Shown here piece after piece: positions 1 to 16,482 of a stretch of DNA of 64,000 bases. The stretch's first letter is position 1. The number at the start of each line of letters is the position of its first letter. The stretch is taken from NCBI RefSeq assembly GCF_017599345.1, contig NZ_JAGFVL010000035.1, forward strand, positions 62,001-126,000, written 5' to 3'. The position numbers and the translations under genes are program-made. Origin of the DNA: Gracilibacillus suaedae (lineage in GTDB: Bacteria; Bacillota; Bacilli; Bacillales; Amphibacillaceae). The notes under the pieces are model-generated. The model saw nothing but the letters and a program-made list of their open reading frames with translations. It was not told where the DNA came from and did no database searches.

Positions 1-1548
<1,548 letters not shown>

Positions 1549-1552
<4 letters not shown>

Positions 1553-4500
1553 AGTACAATCGCCTTCCCTTCTACTGCTGGCTTCGCAGTAAATGTTGTC
1601 GAATCAATTACATTCACGATTGCTTCCGCTGTATCTAAGCTAGTTAAACATGGGATACCATGTTCTACTGATTCACGACGAATTCTAAAACCATCAGAAC
1701 GAGGTTTCTTGCCAGAAGTAAGAGTATTAATCACAACTTGAACTTCTCCTTGTTCAATGATGGAGATTACGTTTTTACCTTCTGCTCCTACTTTTCCAAC
1801 CTCTGTTACAGGAATATTTAATTCTCTGATCGTATTTGCTGTACCCTCGGTTGCATAGAGATGAAAACCTAATTCAAAGAATCGTTTCGCTATTTCCGAT
1901 GCTTCTGACTTATCTTTATCAGCTATCGTAATTAGGATGGCACCTTCCATCGGGATTTTTAACCCTGAAGCTGTTAAACCTTTATACAATGCTTTTTCTA
2001 ATGTTCTGTCACGTCCGATTGCTTCCCCTGTTGACTTCATTTCAGGTCCAAGCATCGTATCAACACTGCGTAATTTTTCGAAAGAGAATACTGGTACTTT
2101 AACAGATACTGTTTCTGGTTCTGGTAGCAACCCTTTTTGATAGCCCATGTTGGCCAATGATTCGCCTATAATACAACGTGTAGCAATATTAGCCATTGTT
2201 ACACCTGTAATCTTACTTAAAAATGGAATCGTACGGCTTGCTCTAGGGTTCACTTCTAATACATATACTTCATTGTGGTGCACGACAAATTGAATATTAA
2301 TAAGCCCTTTGACACCTAATTTTTCCGCAATTTTTATCGTAGTGTCTACACATTCTTGTTTAATATCCTCTGATAATCGCTGTGCAGGGTAAACGGCAAT
2401 CGAGTCACCTGAATGTACACCGGCACGTTCAATGTGTTCCATTACTCCTGGAATAATTGTTGTTTCTCCATCACTGATCGCATCTACTTCTACTTCAATT
2501 CCCGTTAAATATTTGTCGATTAATACTGGGTGCTTGTGCTTAATATGGTTTGTTTTCGCTAAATAGCTCTCCAACTCATCTTCACTGTAGACAATTTCCA
2601 TCTGACTTCCACCGATCACATACGATGGACGTACTAAAACTGGATAACCGATCGAAGAGGCTGCTTCCTTTGCTTGATCTAACTGACGCACACTTTTACC
2701 TTGTGGTTGTGGAATGTCTAATTCTTGTAAAAGTTGTTCAAATTTATCACGATCTTCGGCAGTATCTATTGCTGTAAGTGGTGTACCTAAAATTCTTACC
2801 CCTCGACGCTCTAACCCTTCTGCTAGGTTAATAGCGGTTTGACCACCGAATTGAACAATAACTCCTTCTGGTTTTTCCAGATCAATTACATGCATAACAT
2901 CCTCTAATGTTAATGGTTCAAAGTATAACTTGTCAGAAACACTAAAGTCAGTTGATACTGTCTCTGGGTTACTATTCATAATGATTGCTTCATAGCCTGC
3001 TTCTTTTAATGCTAATACAGAGTGAACTGTTGCATAATCGAATTCAATCCCTTGACCGATTCGGATCGGACCTGAACCGATAACTAGTACTTTATTACGG
3101 TCGGTTACTACTGATTCATTTTCCTCTTCATATGCACTGTAAAAATAAGGCGTTTCCGATTCGAACTCTGCTGCACAAGTATCTACCATCTTATAAACAG
3201 GTATAATATTCTCATTTTTTCTGAGTTGATACACTTCATCCACATCAACATTCCATAAACGAGCAATTTGAGTATCAGACATACCTAATTGTTTTGCTTC
3301 TTTTAATAAATCGAGATTTTGCGGTAGTTCAACTAATTTCACTTCTAAATCAATAATTTTCTTCAACTTCTCTAAGAAGAAACGATCGATCTTCGTTAAC
3401 CGAAAAATTTCCTCAACAGTCATTCCTTGGCGCATCACTTCAGCTAATACATAGAACCTCTCATCATCCGCATCTACAAGGCGTTCTTTTAAAACATCTA
3501 ATGATTCATCTTCTAATACTGCTAGGTAGAAATCTTCACCACTGATATCTAGAGATCGTATTCCTTTTAATAGAGATTCTTCGAAATTACGACCAATTGC
3601 CATAACTTCCCCTGTCGCTTTCATTTGTGTACCTAGTTTACGGTTACCTAATACAAATTTATCGAATGGGAAGCGTGGAAATTTCGTTACGACATAATCT
3701 AAAGCTGGCTCATACATCGCGTAAGTAGTTCCCGTAATTGGATTCATAATTTCATCCAATGTCATACCGATTGCAATCTTAGCGGCAATCTTCGCAATTG
3801 GATAACCTGTTGCTTTAGATGCTAAGGCTGACGAACGGCTTACCCTAGGATTTACCTCAATTATATAGTATTGAAAGCTGTATGGATCTAACGCTAATTG
3901 GACGTTACAGCCTCCTTCAATTTCTAATGCGCGAATAATTTTTAAAGATGCTGAACGCAACATTTGATATTCACGGTCACTTAATGTTTGGGATGGTGCT
4001 ACTACAATCGAATCACCAGTATGAATCCCAACTGGGTCAATGTTTTCCATGTTACATACAACAATCGCTTGATCATTTTTATCACGCATAACTTCATATT
4101 CAATTTCTTTAAAACCTGCAATATTTCTTTCTATTAAACATTGATTAACTGGTGATAAAGCTAAACCGTTTCTTGTTATTTCTGTTAAGTCGGTTTCGTT
4201 GTAACACATACCGCCACCAGTACCACCGAGTGTGTATGCTGGTCTAACAATTAGTGGATAACCAATTTCACCTGCAAAGTCTAATGCTTGTTCTACTGTA
4301 TTAACAATTTGACTTTCTGGTACAGGTTCATTAATTTCATTCATTAACGCTCTGAATTTCTCACGATCCTCTGCTTGCTGGATCGCATCTAACTTGGATC
4401 CAAGTAACTCCGCTCCATACTCTTCTAAAATCCCTGATTCATCTAAAGCAACAGCTAGATTCAATCCAGTCTGCCCGCCGAGAGTTGGCAACACAGCATC

Positions 4501-4749
4501 AGGACGTTCTTTACGAATGATTTTTGATAGAAATTCTACCGTTAGTGGCTCCATATATACCGTGTCTGCAATCGTGTGATCAGTCATAATGGTTGCAGGA
4601 TTGGAGTTAGCTAAAATTACTGTGTAACCTTCTTCTTTCAATGATTGACATGCTTGTGTTCCAGAATAGTCAAATTCTGCTGCTTGTCCAATGACAATTG
4701 GACCTGATCCGATTACTAATATTTTTTGAATATCTGTTCTTTTTGGCAT
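1549..4749 (-). CDS. carB: Carbamoyl-phosphate synthase, large subunit, pyrimidine-specific
   Basis: Makes carbamoyl phosphate from bicarbonate, ATP and the ammonia delivered by CarA. At 1066 residues it has full family length: two homologous ATP-grasp halves. Each begins with a [10 protein letters not shown]-like motif, near residues 8 and 554, and contains an EVNPR motif. A C-terminal MGS-like regulatory domain (about 930-1066) ends the protein. In Bacillus this is the pyrimidine-pathway isoenzyme (pyrAB), normally inhibited by UMP and activated by PRPP through that last domain. Its ATG overlaps the carA stop by one base. Confidence 0.97.
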
Positions 4750-5836
4750 TAGACTTCCTCCTTCTGTGCTGCTTGATAGCTTTGAATATTATTGATAAAA
4801 CGATCAAATAAATAGTTTGTATCATCAGGTCCTGGTGAACTTTCAGGGTGATATTGTACCGAGAACGCCGGGTAATTGGAATGTTTTACCCCTTCAACTG
4901 TTTTATCGTTTAAAGCAATTTGAGTAAGCTCTAGTTCGGTTTGTGCAATAGATTCTTCTGTTACTGCATATCCGTGATTTTGTGAAGTTAGGTAAGTACG
5001 TTTTGTCTCAAAATCATAAATAGGATGATTGGATCCACGGTGACCAAACTTTAATTTTTCCGTATCAGCCCCACACGCTAATGCTAATAATTGGTGTCCT
5101 AAGCAAATACCAAAGGTCGGTACAGTCGGCATAACATCCTTGATCATTTCGATCGCTTCTGGAACATTTTTAGGATTGCCAGGACCATTGGTTAACATGA
5201 TACCATCTGGTTTTAAGCGCAAGATATTTTCTGCACTGTAGTTGTAAGGTACTACGGTGACATGACAATTACGTTTCGTTAATTCTCGTAAAATACCATG
5301 CTTCATTCCAAAGTCTACTAATACAATCCGGTACCCTCTACCAGGTGAAACGTATGGCTTTACTGTAGAAACTTGTGCAACTTGATTAGTGAGTAATTTT
5401 GCTTGTTTTAATTTAACTAATGCCTCTGGATCCTCAGCACCGGCTTCTGTTAAAATACCGCGCATTGTCCCGTGTTGTCGTAAAATTTTAGTAAGTTTTC
5501 TTGTATCAATTCCAGCAATACCTGGTATTTGATTGGCTTTCAAGTATTCATCAAGGTTTTCGTCACTTCGAAAGTTAGAAGGTATTTCGGCGAATTCTTT
5601 TACTACAAAACCAAAAATAGATGGCGTAATCGTTTCAAAATCGTCTCGATTTATACCGTAATTTCCAATGAGCGGATATGTCATCGTAACGATTTGACCA
5701 CAATAGGATGGATCAGACAATGTTTCCTGATAACCTGTCATTCCAGTATTAAATACCACTTCACCAATACTTTCTTCTAATGAACCAAATGCTTCACCAT
5801 TAAAAACGGTACCGTCTTCTAAAATAAGCTGTCTTT

Positions 5837-5840
<4 letters not shown>
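4749..5840 (-). CDS. carA: Carbamoyl-phosphate synthase, small (glutaminase) subunit
   Basis: Releases ammonia from glutamine and channels it to CarB. The 363-residue protein has the N-terminal CarA domain followed by a class I glutamine amidotransferase domain. The catalytic triad is visible: Cys246 in FGICLGHQ, and His331 and Glu333 in QYHPESSPG. The start is coupled to pyrC (ATGA overlap) and preceded by GGAGG. Placement between pyrC and carB supports the pyrimidine-specific form (pyrAA) rather than the arginine one. Confidence 0.97.
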
Positions 5841-9420
<3,580 letters not shown>

Positions 9421-9446
9421 TTCTCTATCTCCCCTTCTTTTCGGCT

Positions 9447-9550
9447 AAAAAAACCTCTTTGCTGGTCGCAAAGAGGTAGACGTGTAGTATAAAAAGGTAC
9501 ACGTATCCTTTAAATGCGACCTTGCAAGCATCTCTGTACTTGTTTAAAGG
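9447..9550 (-). promoter_or_regulatory. PyrR-dependent attenuator between pyrR and pyrP
   Basis: Reading the minus strand, CCTTTAAA (from 9550) pairs with TTTAAAGG to form an antiterminator-type stem. It encloses AGTACAGAGATGCT (9540-9527), which resembles the PyrR loop consensus ARUCCNGNGAGGYU with two mismatches. A terminator follows: CCTCTTTGC (9476-9468), a five-base loop, GCAAAGAGG (9462-9454), then seven Ts. Known mechanism: PyrR bound to UMP stabilises the anti-antiterminator and lets the terminator form. The imperfect loop suggests weaker binding than at the first site. Confidence 0.8.
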
Positions 9551-9552
9551 TC

Positions 9553-10110
<558 letters not shown>

Positions 10111-10177
10111 TTATATAACTTGTTAAGACCTATTACTTCGTTTTTAGAGCGGTCATTATCTATCTTCCTTCTTGCAT

Positions 10178-10290
10178 AAAAAATCCTTATTCTCCGTGGG
10201 AGAATAAGGATTTTTTTGGCATACCTGTAGTATGTTGATCCGTTTCCTTTTCAGCCTCACGGGACTGTTTTAAAAGGTCTTTATGATATT
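10178..10290 (-). promoter_or_regulatory. PyrR-dependent leader attenuator upstream of pyrR
   Basis: On the minus strand the leader contains AGTCCCGTGAGGCT (10266-10253), an exact match to the PyrR-binding consensus ARUCCNGNGAGGYU. It is flanked by pairing arms (GACCTTTTAA and AAAAGG). Downstream is a strong terminator: ATCCTTATTCTCC (10211-10199), a three-base loop, GGAGAATAAGGAT (10195-10183), then a T run. This is the standard arrangement for repression of the whole operon. Confidence 0.88.
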
Positions 10291-10306
10291 GTTTATATTA
10301 TGTCAA
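10278..10306 (-). promoter_or_regulatory. Candidate pyr operon promoter
   Basis: TTGACA (10306-10301) is a perfect -35. Seventeen bases downstream is TAAAGA (10283-10278), a poor -10. The position, just ahead of the PyrR leader structure, is right for the operon promoter, but the weak -10 keeps this tentative. Confidence 0.4.
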
Positions 10307-10321
10307 AAACTGCCCGCTAAG

Positions 10322-11236
10322 TCAATAACTTTTTCGGATATTTTCTAACACCGTTGCAAATTTCTCTGGTACTGGTACTTCGAAATCCATCTGTTCTTTC
10401 TTCACGGGGTGTTCAAAACTTAGATGATAAGCATGCAGTGCTTGACCATCGACATCTATTGTTTTTCTTTGACCATATTTTGGATCACCAACTAATGGAT
10501 AACCAATATATTTCATGTGGACACGAATCTGATGAGTTCTCCCAGTTTCTAACACACATTTCACAAGCGTGAATTTTCCATGCAGTCTTTCAATCACTTC
10601 AAAATGTGTCACAGCATCTTTGCCTTTCTCCGTAACATCCATTAACTGACGATTCTTTTCGCTTCGTCCTATCGGTGCATCAATCGAACCATATTCATGC
10701 GGTATATCCCCATGAACAATTGCTTTATATGCTCTTTTCATTTTTTTCTCTTTCAGTTGCTCTGCTAATCTTTCGTGTGCAACATCGTGTTTAGCTACTA
10801 CTAATAAACCACTCGTGTCTTTATCAATTCGATGGACTATCCCAGGTCTCTTCACACCATTAATACCTGATAAATCATCACAGTGGTACAGTAAAGCATT
10901 GACTAAAGTATCTTCCTGATGCCCAGCTGCGGGATGAACGACCATGCCGCTTTTTTTATTAATGACAAGAATATCTTCATCTTCATATACGATATCAATC
11001 GGTATATCTTTTGCCACTACATCTAACGGTTCTACTTCCGGTACTTGCCACTCTATTTGATCCTCAATCTGGCATTTATAGTTTTGTTTCACCGTCTTAC
11101 CGTTTACAAGCACTAAGTTTTTATCAAACCAAGTTTTAATTTGTGATCTGGAATAGTCTTCTGTAATATCGACTATTAGTTTATCTATCCGTGTCCCTTG
11201 ATCATTCGTCTTAACTACATAAGAAAACTCGCTCAT
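10322..11236 (-). CDS. rluD: Pseudouridine synthase, RluD/YlyB family
   Basis: Isomerises uridines in 23S rRNA (family role). The 304-residue protein has an N-terminal S4 RNA-binding domain (about 13-75) and the RluA-family catalytic domain. The catalytic motif is HRIDKDTSG, with Asp138 as the nucleophile, and [10 protein letters not shown] follows near residue 237. A GGAGC site precedes the ATG, which overlaps the lspA stop. The lspA-rluD-pyrR order is conserved in Bacilli. The exact rRNA target cannot be told from sequence. Confidence 0.92.
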   Translation of the reverse strand: MSEFSYVVKTNDQGTRIDKLIVDITEDYSRSQIKTWFDKNLVLVNGKTVKQNYKCQIEDQIEWQVPEVEPLDVVAKDIPIDIVYEDEDILVINKKSGMVVHPAAGHQEDTLVNALLYHCDDLSGINGVKRPGIVHRIDKDTSGLLVVAKHDVAHERLAEQLKEKKMKRAYKAIVHGDIPHEYGSIDAPIGRSEKNRQLMDVTEKGKDAVTHFEVIERLHGKFTLVKCVLETGRTHQIRVHMKYIGYPLVGDPKYGQRKTIDVDGQALHAYHLSFEHPVKKEQMDFEVPVPEKFATVLENIRKSY

Positions 11237-11706
11237 GTCTGGTTGCTCCTTTTTTTGTTTCTCTCATCTAAAAATGTATAGATGAAAATAGCGATAACTC
11301 CTACTACCAATGCGGAATCAGCAATATTAAAGATCGGATAATCATATGTACCGATATAAACGTCAAAGAAGTCAACTACCTCTTTACGGAACAGGCGATC
11401 AATAAAATTACCGATTGCACCGCCTAAAACAAAAGCTAAAGCAAGTCTTAACCATTTACTCTCCTTACCAAACTTTTGGATATAAAAAATAATAAAGCCA
11501 ATAACGATCACGGTAATGATGTAAAAAAAGATCATCTGACCTTGCAATATCCCCCATGCTGCACCAGAATTTCGGTGTGATGTTAAATAAAAAAAGGATT
11601 CAATAACTGTGATTTGTTCTCCAAGTTCCATATTTGTTACGACAAGCCATTTTGTTAATTGATCAATAATGACAACTGCTAACGCTACTACATATACTCT
11701 CCACAT
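11233..11706 (-). CDS. lspA: Lipoprotein signal peptidase (signal peptidase II)
   Basis: Aspartic protease in the membrane that removes signal peptides from prolipoproteins, for example CtaC in this window. The start at 11706 follows GGAGG and gives 157 residues starting MWRVYVV. Four membrane segments are apparent. The catalytic aspartates are Asp103 in GNFIDR and Asp130 in FNIADS. The [10 protein letters not shown] motif is also present. Its stop overlaps the rluD start. Confidence 0.96.
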   Translation of the reverse strand: MWRVYVVALAVVIIDQLTKWLVVTNMELGEQITVIESFFYLTSHRNSGAAWGILQGQMIFFYIITVIVIGFIIFYIQKFGKESKWLRLALAFVLGGAIGNFIDRLFRKEVVDFFDVYIGTYDYPIFNIADSALVVGVIAIFIYTFLDERNKKRSNQT

Positions 11707-11754
11707 AATATACCTCCGACATTTCATTAAACGAACTACTTAAATACCCATCAT

Positions 11755-11763
11755 ATTATACCA
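11755..11763 (-). promoter_or_regulatory. Extended -10 promoter candidate for lspA-rluD
   Basis: TGGTATAAT (11763-11755) is a perfect TGnTATAAT extended -10 about 50 bases before the lspA start. No good -35 is seen, which is common for extended -10 promoters. Confidence 0.5.
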
Positions 11764-11905
11764 TTATCTTCCCATTAAAGAAAACTTGTAATACCATAAA
11801 GCCACAAACACACGTCTACCAATTTAACAGCCTTCGCCGTATCCATATACTACGCCGTAACGTGCATGGATTTACTCTCGTCCCTTACTGCATTTTGATG
11901 AGTGC

Positions 11906-12430
11906 TCACATACGCTCCGGCAAAATACTGCGCTTTCCATGGGCGGTTTTTAGCTAACTTGGCAAAGAAAAACACTTCACCAAGTAGATCTTCAGCTCGC
12001 GTGAGTTCCCACAGGAGTCTCCGTATTCTGCCTCCGCTATTTTTGTTCGCTGATTATAGAAAGAAATGAACTCATGGAACTAAGCTTTTCTGTTTTAATC
12101 GGCTGTAAATCCCTCCTGAGCATAGTCGCGCTCTATTGCTACATATGGTGGAGAAATCGACTGGTTGATTTCGGATTAGTGTTGTGGAGCAAATATTAAC
12201 GAAGGCCGCCCACTTCAACTCCTGTGGGACCTGTTTGGCCTGAAGATCCACTTTTTCGAGCGGTTTTTGCTCGAAAAAGTTAGCTGAAGGGCAAACCCCA
12301 CGGAAAGGGAAGTGGGCAGCCGGAGTGGCGGTTATGATCACGATCCATGTCAAAATTACTTCATAGGTGACTGTACATTTAGTTTCGAACAAATAGTATT
12401 TTCATTACTTCGCAGTTTGTATCAACTGCG
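11906..12430. repeat. Composite structured repeat, copy A (R1-type hairpins plus shared tail)
   Basis: The whole lspA-ileS gap is non-coding. It holds a first imperfect palindrome at 11906-12046 (from CTCCGGCAAAATACTGCGC to GTCTCCGTATTCTGCCTCCG). A second, at 12204-12321, has outer arms GGCCGCCCACTTC and GAAGTGGGCAGCC and inner arms CTTTTTCGAGC (12251-12261) and GCTCGAAAAAG (12269-12279). A 32-base tail follows at 12399-12430. The same three-part order recurs at 20268-20753. B. subtilis has ylyA in this gap. No reading frame here looks like a protein. Confidence 0.8.
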
Positions 12431-12450
12431 ATATTTCTATGTGGAATAGA

Positions 12451-12485
12451 AAAGCAACTATCTTTATGTGGAAGATAGTTGCTTT
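12451..12485 (-). terminator. ileS terminator
   Basis: Minus-strand hairpin AAGCAACTATCTT / AAAGATAGTTGCTT followed by a short T run, immediately after the ileS stop. Confidence 0.75.
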
Positions 12486-12492
12486 GATGATA

Positions 12493-15252
12493 CTATTCTA
12501 CAAGCTCTGCATAGTTTTCCTTTACTACCGTTGCACAACGCGTACATAACGTTGGATGATCTTGATCTTTACCTACTGTATCTGAAATCACCCAACAGCG
12601 TTCACAAGTTTCCCCATCATGTTTACTAATTTTCAATGTTACATGTTCAAACGTTTGACCATCTGTTAGTTCATCAACTAGTTCCACATGAGAAACAATT
12701 AACAGTTGATGTAGATATGGTACTTCAGCTAATAACGTTGCTACCTTATCATCATTAGCTTTGATCGTAACAGAAGCTTCTAATGATTTACCAATTACTT
12801 TTTCTGCACGTGCTTCTTCTAAAGCTTTTAGAATATCGTCACGTACATCCATAAATTGTGACCATTTTGAAGCTAATTGCTCTTGATCTTTGATTTCTCT
12901 TGCTTCTGGCATATCCGTTAGTTGTGGACTTTCTGCTTCCACACCTGGAATATAACTCCACACTTCTTCCATTGTATGAGTTAAGATCGGTGTCAACAAT
13001 TTCACTAAGGAAGTAATCATTTCGTGATAGACTGTTTGAATACTACGTCTTCTATGATTATCCTCTGCCTCAATATAGAGAATATCCTTTGCAAAATCTA
13101 GATAGAATGAGCTTAAATCAATCGTACAGAAATGATGAATCGTTTGATATACTGTTGAGAAATCATATTCGTCATAGGCTTTGCGTGACTTATCAATCAC
13201 TTGTTGCAGGCGATATAACATGTAACGATCGACTTCTTCCAGTTGGGCTTCTTCTACACGATCCTCTAGTGTGAAATCAGCTAAATTACCAAGTAAGAAG
13301 CGGAACGTATTGCGAATTTTACGATATCCTTCTGATGTTTGTTTAATAATCTCATCAGAAATACGAACATCTGCCTGATAATCAACAGAAGCTACCCATA
13401 AACGAAGAATATCTGCACCGTATTGTTTCATGATTTTAGAAGGTACAACTACATTTCCTACCGATTTACTCATTTTACGACCTTGGCCATCTAATGCGAA
13501 ACCGTGACTAATTACTGTTTCATATGGAGCTTTACCTGTTACTGCAACAGCTGTTGAAATAGATGAGTTAAACCAGCCACGATATTGGTCAGAACCTTCT
13601 AAATACACATCTGCAGGTCGTTGTAGATCCTCTCTTCCTTCCAATACTCCTTCATGAGAGCTACCGGAGTCAAACCATACGTCCATGATGTCCATTTCTT
13701 TCGTGAATTCCCCATTTGGACTGTGTTCAGAAGAGAACCCTTCCGGTAGTAAATCTTTCGTATCCCACTCAAACCAGATATTAGAACCATGTTCTTCAAA
13801 AAGTTCAGCTACATGATGGATCGTTTCGTCATTAATGATTGGTGTCTTATCTTCACCGTAAAACACCGGAATTGGTACACCCCATGTACGTTGTCTAGAA
13901 ATACACCAATCTTCACGATCTCGCACCATATTAAATAGTCGCGTTTCGCCCCATTTTGGTAACCAGTTAATTCGATTAATTTCCGCTAAAATATCCGCTC
14001 GAAAATCTTTGATTGATGCAAACCATTGATTAGTCGCACGGAAAATCGTTGGCTTTTTCGTACGCCAGTCATGTGGGTAGGAGTGAGTGATAAAGTTAAG
14101 TTTTAAGAGCGCATTGTTTTCTTCAAGTTTTTCGGTTACTTGTTTGTTGGCTGCATCATAGAATAACCCTTCGAAGCCTGGTGCTTCCGCTGTGAAAACT
14201 CCTTTTTCATCAACAGGGCACAATACATCTAAACCATATTGCTTACCGATAATAAAGTCATCTTCCCCGTGTCCTGGTGCAGTATGAACAAGTCCTGTAC
14301 CACTTTCGGTTGTTACGTGATCACCTAAAATGATTAATGATTCACGGTCATAGAAAGGGTGCTCTGCAACTAGTCTATCTGCTTCTTTACCCTTGAAAGT
14401 TTTCACTACTTCTGCTTCTTGCCACTCTAATGTTTCTTTTAGTTCATTTAACATATCATGTGCGACAATATATTTTTCGTCAGCAACTTTCACAACAGCG
14501 TATTCTAATTCTGGATGTACTGAAATAGCTAAATTTGCTGGAAGTGTCCAAGGTGTTGTTGTCCAGATCACAAATTTTTCATCACCATCTAATAAACCTT
14601 TACCATCTTTCACATTAAATGCTACATAAATAGATGCTGAACGTTTATCTTGATATTCGATTTCAGCTTCTGCTAAAGCAGATTCTGATGATGGAGACCA
14701 GTAAACAGGTTTTAACCCTTTATAAATATAGCCTTTTTTGGCCATCTCTCCAAACACCTTAATTTGTGCTGCTTCATAGGACTTGTTTAATGTGATATAA
14801 GGATTTTCCCAGTCTCCTCTTACACCTAACTGTTTAAATTGGTTTCGTTGATTATCAATTTGCTTTAATGCATACTCTGCACATTTTTGTCTAAATTCGG
14901 CAATGGTCATTTTCTTACGGTTCACTTTCTTCTTAGCAAGTGCTTGCTCGATTGGTAGACCGTGTGTGTCCCAGCCAGGCACATATGGTGCGTGGAACCC
15001 TGCCATTGATTTATATTTGACAATAAAATCCTTTAATACTTTGTTTAGTGCATGCCCCATATGGATGTCTCCATTTGCATATGGAGGTCCATCATGTAAT
15101 ACGAACAACGGCTTCCCCTCTGTTCGTTGTTGTACTTTTTCATACAGTTTTTCTTCATCCCACTTTTTTTGCATTTCTGGTTCTTTGTTAGGTAAATTAC
15201 CACGCATCGGAAATTTCGTGCGAGGCATTTTCAATGTTTGTTTATATTCCAA
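12493..15252 (-). CDS. ileS: Isoleucyl-tRNA synthetase
   Basis: Charges tRNA-Ile in the cytoplasm. The 919-residue class I synthetase has the HIGH-type motif HMGH at 64-67, the KMSKS loop in [10 protein letters not shown] near residue 594 and a C-terminal zinc site CERC...CTRC (about 886-909), typical of the bacterial form. An AAGGAGG site lies upstream of the ATG. Control is by an isoleucine T-box leader, unusually separated from the gene by about 330 bases that contain an R2 repeat. Confidence 0.97.
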   Translation of the reverse strand: MEYKQTLKMPRTKFPMRGNLPNKEPEMQKKWDEEKLYEKVQQRTEGKPLFVLHDGPPYANGDIHMGHALNKVLKDFIVKYKSMAGFHAPYVPGWDTHGLPIEQALAKKKVNRKKMTIAEFRQKCAEYALKQIDNQRNQFKQLGVRGDWENPYITLNKSYEAAQIKVFGEMAKKGYIYKGLKPVYWSPSSESALAEAEIEYQDKRSASIYVAFNVKDGKGLLDGDEKFVIWTTTPWTLPANLAISVHPELEYAVVKVADEKYIVAHDMLNELKETLEWQEAEVVKTFKGKEADRLVAEHPFYDRESLIILGDHVTTESGTGLVHTAPGHGEDDFIIGKQYGLDVLCPVDEKGVFTAEAPGFEGLFYDAANKQVTEKLEENNALLKLNFITHSYPHDWRTKKPTIFRATNQWFASIKDFRADILAEINRINWLPKWGETRLFNMVRDREDWCISRQRTWGVPIPVFYGEDKTPIINDETIHHVAELFEEHGSNIWFEWDTKDLLPEGFSSEHSPNGEFTKEMDIMDVWFDSGSSHEGVLEGREDLQRPADVYLEGSDQYRGWFNSSISTAVAVTGKAPYETVISHGFALDGQGRKMSKSVGNVVVPSKIMKQYGADILRLWVASVDYQADVRISDEIIKQTSEGYRKIRNTFRFLLGNLADFTLEDRVEEAQLEEVDRYMLYRLQQVIDKSRKAYDEYDFSTVYQTIHHFCTIDLSSFYLDFAKDILYIEAEDNHRRRSIQTVYHEMITSLVKLLTPILTHTMEEVWSYIPGVEAESPQLTDMPEAREIKDQEQLASKWSQFMDVRDDILKALEEARAEKVIGKSLEASVTIKANDDKVATLLAEVPYLHQLLIVSHVELVDELTDGQTFEHVTLKISKHDGETCERCWVISDTVGKDQDHPTLCTRCATVVKENYAELVE

Positions 15253-15333
15253 TTTAAGTCCTCCTTATTCTGATTTGCCAAAGATAAAAACTGCGAACTA
15301 GTAAAATATTGTCTTGATGCTAATGTTTGTTGA

Positions 15334-15513
15334 GCGGACATTTAGTGCGTTATTTGACGGAATAACAATCGTTTTTCGGTGTTGGCGGACATCTAATCCC
15401 TTATTTGGTTATTTTTTTAGAAAATTAACTTTATTTTCGATGAATAACGGAATAGATGTCTGCTAGTATCCTAAAAACACCATTTTTGTCACCAATAACG
15501 GAACAAATGTCCA
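15334..15513. repeat. R2 dispersed repeat, copy 1
   Basis: About 180 bp, closely matching 23622-23802. It is built from one short motif used four times: GCGGACATTTAGTGCGTTAT and GCGGACATCTAATCCCTTAT in direct order, then ATAACGGAATAGATGTCTGC and ATAACGGAACAAATGTCCAC inverted. The transcript could fold into a long or branched hairpin. It lies between the ileS T-box terminator and the ileS start, inside the ileS leader. Confidence 0.8.
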
Positions 15514-15581
15514 CGATCATCCCGGTTTAACGTTACCTTGCAGTTTATGGATTTTGTACACTGTTTTAAGGGGTCTAATCC

Positions 15582-15846
15582 AAAAAAAGAACTCCTCATC
15601 CCGGAAAGGGACGAGGAGTTCTCGCGGTACCACCCTTATAGATAACAACGCACGTCGTCGTGCTATCCACTCAGCAATTCGTAACGTGAATGACTCGTTT
15701 ACACTTACTCTATTCAGTGTAACTACTCATGGGTGATTTTCTATTTAGGTACTAAATTAGGCTTACACCATCCCTAACTCGCTTTGTTAGTAATCCAAAT
15801 ATACTCTCCCAATCATAGTATTTCCTTCAAGTATGAAAAGTTTGTA
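15582..15846 (-). promoter_or_regulatory. Isoleucine T-box leader of ileS
   Basis: The T-box sequence AAGGGTGGTACCGCG is at 15637-15623. It is followed by the terminator GAACTCCTCGTCCC (15621-15608), loop, GGGATGAGGAGTTC (15602-15589) and seven Ts. A long stem I region lies upstream, with a candidate specifier codon ATC (15737-15735, in AAAATCACC) for isoleucine. Uncharged tRNA-Ile should pair with the specifier and the T-box bulge and block the terminator. The element type is certain; the exact specifier register is inferred. Confidence 0.9.
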
Positions 15847-15852
15847 GTAAGA

Positions 15853-15881
15853 ATTATATGTAATATTTTTTATTTCGTCAA
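15853..15881 (-). promoter_or_regulatory. Sigma-A promoter of the ileS T-box leader
   Basis: TTGACG (15881-15876), a 17-base spacer and a perfect TATAAT (15858-15853). It starts the leader about 600 bases before ileS, just past the divIVA stop. Confidence 0.8.
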
Positions 15882-15884
15882 GAA

Positions 15885-16406
15885 TTAATATTGATTGGAC
15901 TCTTCTCTTTCCGGTTCTTCTTCGTTCTCGATGTTTATTTCAAATAATCCATCCCAATCATTATTTTCTACTAAGTCAAGTTGTGCTTCTACTAACATTT
16001 TCAATCTGGTACGGAATACTTTCGCTTGTTTCTTTAATTCTTCTACTTCTAAAGCGATAGATCTTGATTTATGCAATGCTTCATTAATAATTCGGTCTGC
16101 ATTTTTTTCTGCTTCTTTTATGATCAATTTAGATTCTTTTTTGGCATTTTCTTTTACTTCTTCAGCAGTCTCCTGTGCAACCAGAATCGATTTGTTTAAC
16201 GTCGTTTCAATATTGGAGAAATGGCTAAGCTTCTCATTTAATTGGTCCACTTTTTCTTTTAAATCTTTCTTTTCACGAATAACCGCTTCGTAATCTTTGA
16301 TCACCTGATCAAGAAATTCATTTACATCATCTTCATCATAACCCCGAAAACCTCTAGCAAATTCCTTGTTATGAATATCGAGCGGTGTTAAAGGCACATC
16401 GGCCAC
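15885..16406 (-). CDS. divIVA: Cell division / polarity protein DivIVA
   Basis: Coiled-coil scaffold that binds curved membrane at septa and poles. The 173-residue protein starts MADVPLTPLDIHNKEF, with the conserved membrane-binding N-terminal domain and RGFRGYDEDDVNEFLDQV. A long heptad region runs from about residue 35 to 150, and the tail is acidic (EEEPEREES). An AGGAGGTGG site precedes the ATG. It lies next to ylmH as in most Firmicutes. Confidence 0.96.
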   Translation of the reverse strand: MADVPLTPLDIHNKEFARGFRGYDEDDVNEFLDQVIKDYEAVIREKKDLKEKVDQLNEKLSHFSNIETTLNKSILVAQETAEEVKENAKKESKLIIKEAEKNADRIINEALHKSRSIALEVEELKKQAKVFRTRLKMLVEAQLDLVENNDWDGLFEINIENEEEPEREESNQY

Positions 16407-16482
16407 CTCCTATTAGATGTCATTCTTTATACAATATCTTATCATACTTTATTGACAAATCACTAAAAAATTCAACAAAAAA

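Noticed and set aside
12072-12392. Open frame of 106 codons on the minus strand, upstream of lspA
   Set aside because: It lies wholly in composite repeat A. Its protein shares HFPFRGVCPSANFF with frames at 43753 and 63383 only because the DNA repeat is shared. No ribosome site.
16407-16482. divIVA promoter with TTGTCA and a TATGAT or TATAAA -10
   Set aside because: No combination has an acceptable spacer, so it was not listed.
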